64,000 bases of DNA from Palsa-504 sp963795795 (GTDB lineage: Bacteria > Actinomycetota > Actinomycetes > Streptosporangiales > Streptosporangiaceae). The stretch's first letter is position 1. Each line of letters starts with the position of its first letter. Below are positions 58,719 through 64,000 of the stretch, piece by piece. The translations under genes and the position numbers were made by a program. The notes under the pieces are model-generated. The model was not told the DNA's origin. It made no database searches and was given only the letters and a program-made list of their open reading frames with translations. Where the stretch lies: positions 496,001-560,000 of the forward strand of contig CAWCJS010000034.1 of the NCBI GenBank assembly GCA_963795795.1, read 5' to 3'.

Positions 58719-58952
58719 ATGACTACCACCATCACCGGTCCCCGCCACGACTCCGACTGGGACGCCCCATCCGGCGAGGCCTTGGCCGCCCAGCTCAGTC
58801 GGCGGGGCATCCGCCGCCGGATCGCATTCTGGCTGCTGGCGTTCGTCTTCGCCGCCGTGCTCGCCTTCTCGGCGCTCCTCGCCGTCCTGTGCCTGTTCTC
58901 CCTGGCCAGGATCGCCACGGCTCTCGCGCCCGACCCGGCGGCCAGCCGATGA
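58719..58952 (+). CDS. Small single-span membrane protein
   Basis: 77 residues: a polar N-terminus (TITGPRHDSDWDAPSGEALA), the basic RRGIRRR, then one long hydrophobic segment (IAFWLLAFVFAAVLAFSALL and on) and a short tail. This is a topology with N-terminus inside. ATG has GAGGCTGAGG five bases upstream. It is first gene of an operon with the LAL-associated small protein (4-base overlap) and a VIT1-like transporter, under a LAL operator 24 bases upstream. The function is unknown. Confidence 0.72.
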   Translation: MTTTITGPRHDSDWDAPSGEALAAQLSRRGIRRRIAFWLLAFVFAAVLAFSALLAVLCLFSLARIATALAPDPAASR

Positions 58953-59215
58953 CCGGCGGGCGGGGAGAAACGAGACCACTGAGCTACCAGATCCTTGTCC
59001 GCGGCCACCTGGGGGCCACCATGCTTCGCGCGTTCCCCGGCCTGCGGGCCGAGACACACGACCGGGACACGCTGCTGCGCGGTCCCATCGCGGACCAGGC
59101 CGCGCTGCACGGGGTGCTGGCCCAGATCGAGGCGCTCGGACTCGAACTGCTCGAGGTCCGCCGCCTGTCGCCCCAAGCAGACCATGAACACCCACGTGAG
59201 GAGAGTTCCCAGTGA
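58949..59215 (+). CDS. LAL-associated small protein, copy 3
   Basis: 88 residues: YQILVRGHLGATMLRAFPGL, DTLLRGPIADQAALHGVLAQ, and IEALGLELLEVRRLS. It matches copies 1 and 2 along the whole core, with a different central part (GPIADQAAL for GLLDRSAL). The ATG overlaps the previous stop and its own stop overlaps the GTG of the next gene, so the three genes are translationally coupled. Its presence in an operon with a metal/ion transporter is the only functional clue. Confidence 0.8.
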   Translation: MTGGRGETRPLSYQILVRGHLGATMLRAFPGLRAETHDRDTLLRGPIADQAALHGVLAQIEALGLELLEVRRLSPQADHEHPREESSQ

Positions 59216-59982
59216 ACCAGAGCACTCAGGACCAGGCGACGCTGACGCGCCCGGCCCCCGCCACAGACGGCGCGGACGGCGCCGGCACCGCGCCGGCTCG
59301 CCACCGCGAACAGCACCACCAGGTCAACTGGCTGCGGGACGTGATCCTGGGCGGCCAGGACGGCCTGGTCAACATCCTGGGCATCGTCCTGGGCGTCATC
59401 GCCGGCGGCGGTTCGCAGGCGGTGCTGCTGGCGGCCGGATTCGCGGCCGCCATTACCGAGTCGATCTCGATGGGCGCGGTCGGGTACACCTCCGCGGTCT
59501 CCGAGCGTGACTACTACCAGGCCGAACGGGCCCGGGAGCGGGCCGAGATCGACGCCACCCCCGACGCCGAGCGGCAGGAGATCCGCGACATCTACACCGC
59601 GAAGGGCTTTTCCGGCGAGCTACTCGACCGCGTCGTCGACACGATCACCGCCGACCGCGAGAACTGGCTCGCCACGATGATGGACGAGGAACTGCACCTG
59701 CAGCCGGTGCAGACCCACGACATCCTCCGCAGCTCGGTCGTGATCACGATCGCGACCCTCATCGGCCACCTGATCCCGCTGCTGCCGTTCATCTGGCTGC
59801 CCCGGGCCGCGGCGCTGGTCACGGCCTTCGTCCTCGGCGCCTGTGTGCTGTTCGGGGTCGGCGTCTACTCGTCCGTGACCCTGGTCGGGGACTGGCGCAA
59901 GAACGGGCTGAAGATGGTCGCGATCGGGCTCGGCGCCGCCGCGGCCGGGTTCCTCATCGGCCGCCTATTCCACGCCGCCTGA
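59212..59982 (+). CDS. VIT1/CCC1-family membrane transporter
   Basis: 256 residues: VNWLRDVILGGQDGLVNILGIVLGVIAGG (helix 1, with the VIT-type D/G-rich pore start), AAAITESISMGAVGYTSAVSERDYY (helix 2, with metal-binding E-x3-S-M-G), a charged cytosolic helical domain (~95-165), and three C-terminal helices. Relatives export Fe2+/Mn2+ out of the cytosol. GTG follows GAGGAGAG. It is last of the LAL3-linked operon, and its 3' end overlaps the convergent adk-like gene by 18 bases. Confidence 0.9.
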   Translation: MNQSTQDQATLTRPAPATDGADGAGTAPARHREQHHQVNWLRDVILGGQDGLVNILGIVLGVIAGGGSQAVLLAAGFAAAITESISMGAVGYTSAVSERDYYQAERARERAEIDATPDAERQEIRDIYTAKGFSGELLDRVVDTITADRENWLATMMDEELHLQPVQTHDILRSSVVITIATLIGHLIPLLPFIWLPRAAALVTAFVLGACVLFGVGVYSSVTLVGDWRKNGLKMVAIGLGAAAAGFLIGRLFHAA

Positions 59983-60561
59983 GCGCGACAGGTGGAGTCG
60001 TTCGCGCAGCCCGGCCTGGATGCCGGCGGTGACGGAGTCCGGTGGCTGGTCGGCGTCGACCGCGACCAGGATGCCGCGTTCGGTGTAGTAGGGGACGAGC
60101 GGACCCGTCGTCTCGGCGAACACCCGGAGCCGGTGCTGGATTACGTCGGCCACGTCGTCGGCGCGTCCGCCCTGGCCCGCGCGGCCCAGCAGGCGCCGCG
60201 TCAGCACCTCCTCTGGCGCGTACAGATAGATCGCCGCGTCCAGCCGCACGCCGAGCCGCAACGCGAGTTCGGCCGCGGCGACGGCCTGCGGAAGGGTCCG
60301 CGGGAACCCGTCCAGGATGTACCCGCCGCGGGCGGCCGCGTCGACGACGGCCGGGGTCAGCACGTCCAGCACGATCTGGTCGGGGACCAGGTCACCGCGC
60401 GCCTGGCAGGCCGCGATCTGGGTGCCCAGCGGCCCCCCGGCGCGCACAACACCCCGCAGCAGGTCACCGGCGGCGATGTGCCGGACCCCGGACCAGGCGG
60501 CCAGCCGCTCGCCCTGCGTACCCTTGCCGGCGCCCGGCGGAGCGAGCAGCAGCAGCCTCAC
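59965..60561 (-). CDS. adk: Adenylate kinase
   Basis: 198 residues: P-loop LLAPPGAGKGTQ (residues 5-16), NMP-binding HIAAGDLLRG, GYILDGFPRTLPQA, and LID-start TRRLLGRAGQGGRADD. The LID is of the short type without zinc cysteines. It interconverts AMP+ATP and 2 ADP. Actinomycetes usually have adk with secY. This copy, 4 bases overlapping an acyl-CoA synthetase gene that makes AMP, may be a second adenylate kinase that recycles its AMP. The start is GTG. Confidence 0.92.
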   Translation of the reverse strand: MRLLLLAPPGAGKGTQGERLAAWSGVRHIAAGDLLRGVVRAGGPLGTQIAACQARGDLVPDQIVLDVLTPAVVDAAARGGYILDGFPRTLPQAVAAAELALRLGVRLDAAIYLYAPEEVLTRRLLGRAGQGGRADDVADVIQHRLRVFAETTGPLVPYYTERGILVAVDADQPPDSVTAGIQAGLRERLHLSRSGGVE

Positions 60562-62072
60562 GGTGCCTGCAGGTCGGCCGGGATGACGATATCCCGCTTC
60601 TGGATCTTGCCCGTGCCGCCCTTGGGCAGCGCGTCGACGAGCCAGACGTGGCGCGGGTACTTGTAGGCCGCGACCTGGCCCTTGACGTAGTCCCGCAGTT
60701 CCTCGGCGGTGACGGCGGCCCCCGGCTTGAGGGCTACCGCGGCGGCAACCTCCTCGCCCAGGGCCGGATGCGGCAGGCCGATCACGGCGGCCTCGGCGAC
60801 CGCGGGGTGCTCGTAGAGCACCTCCTCGATCTCGCGCGGGTAGACGTTGTAGCCGCCGCGGATGATGAGGTCCTTCTTTCTGTCCACGATGTAGAAGTAG
60901 CCGTCGGAGTCGACGCGGGCCAGGTCACCGGTGTGGAACCAGCCGTCACGGACCGCCTCGGCGGTCGCTTCGGGCTTGTGCCAGTAGCCCTTCATCACGT
61001 TCGGCCCGCGGATGACGATCTCGCCCACCTCTCCCTGCGGGACCTCGCTATCGGAGTCGTCCACCACCCGCATCAGCACGTCCCGGATGGGCGTGCCGAT
61101 CGAGCCGGGCTTGCGCTCGCGTTCCGGGAGGTTGAACGAGGCGACCGGCGAGGTCTCGGACAGGCCGTATCCCTCGAGCACCGGGACGCCGAACGCCTCC
61201 TCGAACCCCCGCAGCACCTCCACCGGCAGGGCCGCGCCGCCGGAGATGCACATCCGCAGCGAGGAGGTGTCGGCCTCCGCGCGGTCCGGGGCGTGCAGCA
61301 GCGCGACGTACATGGTCGGCACGCCCTCGAAGACGGTGACATGGTGAGCGGCGATGATCCGCAGGGCATGCGCAGCGTCGAACCGCGGCAGCAGGGTCAG
61401 GCACGCCCCCGACGCCACCGCGACGTTGAGCGCGACGGTCTGCCCGAACACGTGGAACAGCGGCAGCCCGCCGAAGATGACGTCGTCGGGGCGCGCGCCG
61501 ACGATGTCGGCGCGCGTCACCTCGGTGTTGCTGCGCAGGTTGCCGTGGGTGAGCTCGGCGCCCTTCGGGTGTCCGGTCGTACCCGACGTGTACAAGATGA
61601 CCGCGGTGTCCTCGTCGCCGGAGTCCGCGACCTCCCAATCCGGGTCCACCGAGGCCAGCAGGTCGGGGAAGCTGACCTCGTCCACCACGATGGGTTCGGC
61701 CTCGGCCTGCTCGGCACCGCCGCGCGCCTGGTCCGCGAACGAATGCCAGGCGAAGACCAGGCCAGCCCCGGAGTCGCCGAGGTAGTAGGCGACCTCCCGG
61801 GCCTTGAGCAGCGGGTTCATCGGGACGACCACGCCACCGGCCCGGAGCACGCCGTAGTACACCACGGGGACCTCGGCGACGTTGGGCATCATGATCCCGA
61901 CCCGGTCGCCGGGCTTCAGGCCGCGCTCGTGCAGCAGCCCGGCCACCCGGGCGCTCGCCTCGTCCAGGGCCCGGTACGTCATCGCCGCGTTGTCCACCCG
62001 CACGGCCACCCGGCCGCCGTGGGCCCGGGTCGTGTCCGTCAGGTTCTTGGCCAGGTTCGTCACGCTGATCAT
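60558..62072 (-). CDS. Long-chain fatty acid/carboxylate-CoA ligase (AMP-forming)
   Basis: 504 residues of the ANL superfamily. Motifs: P-loop YTSGTTGHPKGAELTH, GGLPLFHVFG, EGYGLSETSPV (A5), WFHTGDLARVDSDGYFYIVDRKKDLI (A7-A8) and the catalytic Lys in GGTGKIQKRDI. It activates a fatty or aromatic acid to its CoA thioester. It is divergent from the aldehyde dehydrogenase gene, which could supply its acid substrate, and is coupled to adk downstream. ATG at 62072 was chosen; the in-frame upstream part is Arg-rich and lacks a start. Confidence 0.94.
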   Translation of the reverse strand: MISVTNLAKNLTDTTRAHGGRVAVRVDNAAMTYRALDEASARVAGLLHERGLKPGDRVGIMMPNVAEVPVVYYGVLRAGGVVVPMNPLLKAREVAYYLGDSGAGLVFAWHSFADQARGGAEQAEAEPIVVDEVSFPDLLASVDPDWEVADSGDEDTAVILYTSGTTGHPKGAELTHGNLRSNTEVTRADIVGARPDDVIFGGLPLFHVFGQTVALNVAVASGACLTLLPRFDAAHALRIIAAHHVTVFEGVPTMYVALLHAPDRAEADTSSLRMCISGGAALPVEVLRGFEEAFGVPVLEGYGLSETSPVASFNLPERERKPGSIGTPIRDVLMRVVDDSDSEVPQGEVGEIVIRGPNVMKGYWHKPEATAEAVRDGWFHTGDLARVDSDGYFYIVDRKKDLIIRGGYNVYPREIEEVLYEHPAVAEAAVIGLPHPALGEEVAAAVALKPGAAVTAEELRDYVKGQVAAYKYPRHVWLVDALPKGGTGKIQKRDIVIPADLQAP

Positions 62073-62257
62073 TGTCCGGCCGCGGGCCCGGGCGGTCGTC
62101 GGTCCCCGGTATCGAGCCTGCCTCCCGGCGTTGGTACGCCGGCACAACCATTGGGCGCGCGGCCCGAGGAACCGCCCCATCCTTAGGCCGCCAGCACGTT
62201 AACGCCGGCTCCATCGCGGCTTAGCGTCGTGGATCACACCGCGAAAGGAGGCCGGGA

Positions 62258-63772
62258 ATGGATACCGTCCGGCGCTACCCGATGCTCATCGGCGGGGCGT
62301 GGGTCGACACCGACGAGGGGTTCGAGATCCGCAGCCCGGCCACCGAGGAACTGGTGGCCCTCGTGGCCAAGGGCGGCGCCGAGCACGCCGACCGCGCGGT
62401 CGCGGCGGCCAAGGCCGCGCACGCCGACGGCCACTGGCGGCGGACGCCGCCGCAGGAGCGGGGCGCCCTGCTCGACGCGATCGCCGGGCGGCTCACCGAG
62501 CAGATCAACGACCTGGCCGTCCTGGAGTCGCTGGAGAACGGCGCGCCGGTCCGCCAGGCCGGGGCCTTCCAGATCGGCTTTTCCATCGCCCACCTGCGCT
62601 ACTTCGCCGACCAGGCCCGCACCTACGCGTTCGAGCGGACCGGCCCGCTGCTGAAGGTCCCGACCCTGGCCACCGGCCTGATCCGGCGCGAGCCGATCGG
62701 CGTGTGCGCGGCCATCGTCCCGTGGAACTTCCCGCTGCTGCTGGCCATGTGGAAGATCGGACCCGCGCTGGCCGCGGGCAACACCCTCGTGATCAAGCCC
62801 GACGAGCACACCCCGCTGACGCTGCTGGAGTTCGCCAGGATCGCGCAGGAGTGCGGGCTGCCGCCCGGGGTCCTGAACGTCGTCCCCGGCGAGGGCGCGG
62901 TGGTCGGGGCCAGGCTGGCCAGCCACCCGGACGTCCGGAAGATCGCCTTCACCGGCTCGACGGCCGTCGGGCGGGAGATCATGCGGATGGCCGCGGGCAA
63001 CGTCAAACGGCTCACCCTGGAACTCGGCGGCAAGGGCCCGAACCTCGTCCTGGACGACGCCGACCTGGACCTCGCCGCGGACGGCACGCTGTTCGGCTGC
63101 CTGATGAACCAGGGGCAGGCGTGCGAGTCGGGCACCAGGATCATCGTGGCCGACGCCGTGCACGACAAGTTCGTCGAGCGGCTGATCGAGCGGACCAGGA
63201 CGATCTCGATCGGGGACCCGCTGGACCCGGCCACCGATCTCGGCCCGGTCATCTCCGCCGAGGCGCGCGACCGGATCCTGCGCTACATCGACGCCGGCCA
63301 GGAGGAAGGAGCCACGCTGGCCTACGGCGGCGGCGTGCCGACCGGCCCGCGGTTCGAGCGCGGCTTCTGGGTCGAGCCGACGATCTTCACCGACGTCCGC
63401 AACGACATGACGATCGCCCGCGAGGAGATCTTCGGCCCGGTCCTGTCCGTGATCCGCGCCGAGAGCACCGAGGCGGCGATCCGGATCGCCAACGACACCG
63501 AGTACGGGCTGTCCGCCGGGGTCTGGAGCACCGACAACCAGCGCGCCCTGGACGTGGCCGGCCAGCTCGAGGCCGGCACGGTGTGGATCAACGACTGGCA
63601 CATGGTCAGCGCCGCCTACCCGTTCGGCGGGTACAAGCAGAGCGGCCTGGGCCGCGAGCTCGGGCCCCACGCCCTGGATGAGTACACCGAGGAGAAGTTC
63701 GTCCACCTCGACCTGTCCGGCCGGCTGGACCGCCGGGCCTACCCGCTGCTGCTCGGCACCCCGCCGGACTGA
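62258..63772 (+). CDS. NAD(P)-dependent aldehyde dehydrogenase
   Basis: 504 residues. Motifs: PWNFPLLLAMWKIGPALAAGN, KPDEHTPLT, the cofactor segment FTGSTAVGREI, general-base Glu in LTLELGGKGPN, nucleophilic Cys in NQGQACESGTR and EEIFGPVLSV. It oxidises an aldehyde to a carboxylic acid. The substrate is unresolved, but the divergent acyl-CoA ligase suggests a two-step aldehyde-to-acyl-CoA route. ATG has a perfect AAAGGAGG eight bases upstream. The stop overlaps the next ATG. Confidence 0.95.
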   Translation: MDTVRRYPMLIGGAWVDTDEGFEIRSPATEELVALVAKGGAEHADRAVAAAKAAHADGHWRRTPPQERGALLDAIAGRLTEQINDLAVLESLENGAPVRQAGAFQIGFSIAHLRYFADQARTYAFERTGPLLKVPTLATGLIRREPIGVCAAIVPWNFPLLLAMWKIGPALAAGNTLVIKPDEHTPLTLLEFARIAQECGLPPGVLNVVPGEGAVVGARLASHPDVRKIAFTGSTAVGREIMRMAAGNVKRLTLELGGKGPNLVLDDADLDLAADGTLFGCLMNQGQACESGTRIIVADAVHDKFVERLIERTRTISIGDPLDPATDLGPVISAEARDRILRYIDAGQEEGATLAYGGGVPTGPRFERGFWVEPTIFTDVRNDMTIAREEIFGPVLSVIRAESTEAAIRIANDTEYGLSAGVWSTDNQRALDVAGQLEAGTVWINDWHMVSAAYPFGGYKQSGLGRELGPHALDEYTEEKFVHLDLSGRLDRRAYPLLLGTPPD

Positions 63773-64000
63773 TGGCCATGGAATTCGACGTCCTGATCGA
63801 GATCCCGCGCGGCAGCCGGAACAAGTACGAGGTCGACCACGACAGCGGCCGGATCCGCCTGGACCGCACGCTGTTCACCGCGACGCAGTACCCGGCCGAC
63901 TACGGTTTCGTCGAGGACACCCTGGGCGAGGACGGCGACCCGCTCGACGCGCTCGTGCTCGTGCTGGAACCCACCTTCCCCGGCTGCCTGATCCGCAGCC
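63772..64000 (+). CDS. ppa: Inorganic pyrophosphatase, C-terminus beyond window
   Basis: The visible ~76 residues: EFDVLIEIPRGSRNKYEVDH, LDRTLFTATQYPADYGFVED and EDGDPLDALVLV. These carry the family's active-site E/K/Y residues and the D-G-D-P-L-D-A metal motif. The enzyme hydrolyses PPi, which the nearby acyl-CoA ligase releases. The ATG at 63772 overlaps the aldehyde dehydrogenase stop; a second ATG two codons on is equally possible. It is cut only by the window end. Confidence 0.95.
   Translation, partial: MAMEFDVLIEIPRGSRNKYEVDHDSGRIRLDRTLFTATQYPADYGFVEDTLGEDGDPLDALVLVLEPTFPGCLIRS

Noticed and set aside
60042..62186. A 714-codon rightward open frame over adk and the acyl-CoA ligase
   Set aside because: It mirrors two well-supported genes on the other strand and has no domain or ribosome binding site.
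1..64000. tRNA, rRNA, CRISPR arrays, riboswitches, replication origin
   Set aside because: I found no cloverleaf, rRNA signature, regularly spaced repeats, DnaA-box cluster or known riboswitch core by reading both strands. Short RNAs could still be missed by eye.

Overview
The window is high-GC DNA (about 70 % G+C by eye), with GTG/TTG starts and GA-rich ribosome binding sites. It comes from an actinomycete. The order sucC-sucD-DUF6350-purN, the LAL (MalT-like) LuxR regulators, the BlaI/M56 pair and the SnoaL-type proteins suggest a soil Streptosporangiales or Streptomyces relative. That placement is inference. I see no rRNA, tRNA, CRISPR array or intact transposon.

Layout. 0-4.5 kb is core metabolism on the minus strand: purN (cut by the window edge), a DUF6350 membrane protein and sucD/sucC, followed by a decayed integrase. 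4.9-17.5 kb is an oxidoreductase and secondary-metabolism region. It holds an FAD oxidoreductase with a membrane protein, two SnoaL-like proteins, a complete P450 electron chain (3Fe-4S ferredoxin, P450 and an NAD(P)H ferredoxin reductase), an epoxide hydrolase, and a cluster of class III aminotransferase / pterin synthase / methyltransferase / glycosyltransferase / SDR. 17.5-26 kb is a cell-envelope region. A BlaI-type repressor, its M56 peptidase and a CTACTA-N7-TAGTAG-like operator recur before a small secreted protein, a COG4315 protein, a membrane protein with a miniature FtsH, an ECF sigma factor and a 23-codon peptide. 26.5-32 kb has a secreted propeller protein, a MarR regulator divergent from a Tat-exported metallo-beta-lactamase-fold protein, a nitroreductase and tatA-tatC-tatB.

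32-60 kb is built around three LAL regulators. A three-half-site motif (TCACC-N7-GGTGA-N7-TCACC) occurs at ten sites, each just upstream of a gene start or, in one case, of a gene remnant. It precedes members of a new-looking family of ~80-residue proteins, an MFS exporter, a metallo-beta-lactamase-fold protein, an SDR, an isochorismatase-like hydrolase, a DsbA-like protein, a 6PGDH-like dehydrogenase and a small membrane protein/VIT1 operon. I read this as one local regulon and consider it the most interesting part of the window. Between its members lie a RecQ-like helicase, a DNA ligase, a fused xanthine-dehydrogenase-type enzyme and a class II UvrA. 60-64 kb returns to metabolism: adenylate kinase, acyl-CoA synthetase, aldehyde dehydrogenase and inorganic pyrophosphatase (cut by the window edge).

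Many accessory genes carry single-base frameshifts: tatC, the Tat substrate, the DNA ligase, LAL3, a small secreted protein, and an NADP/F420-type oxidoreductase that has two. Either the region is decaying or the sequence contains indel errors. The reader should treat those entries as provisional.
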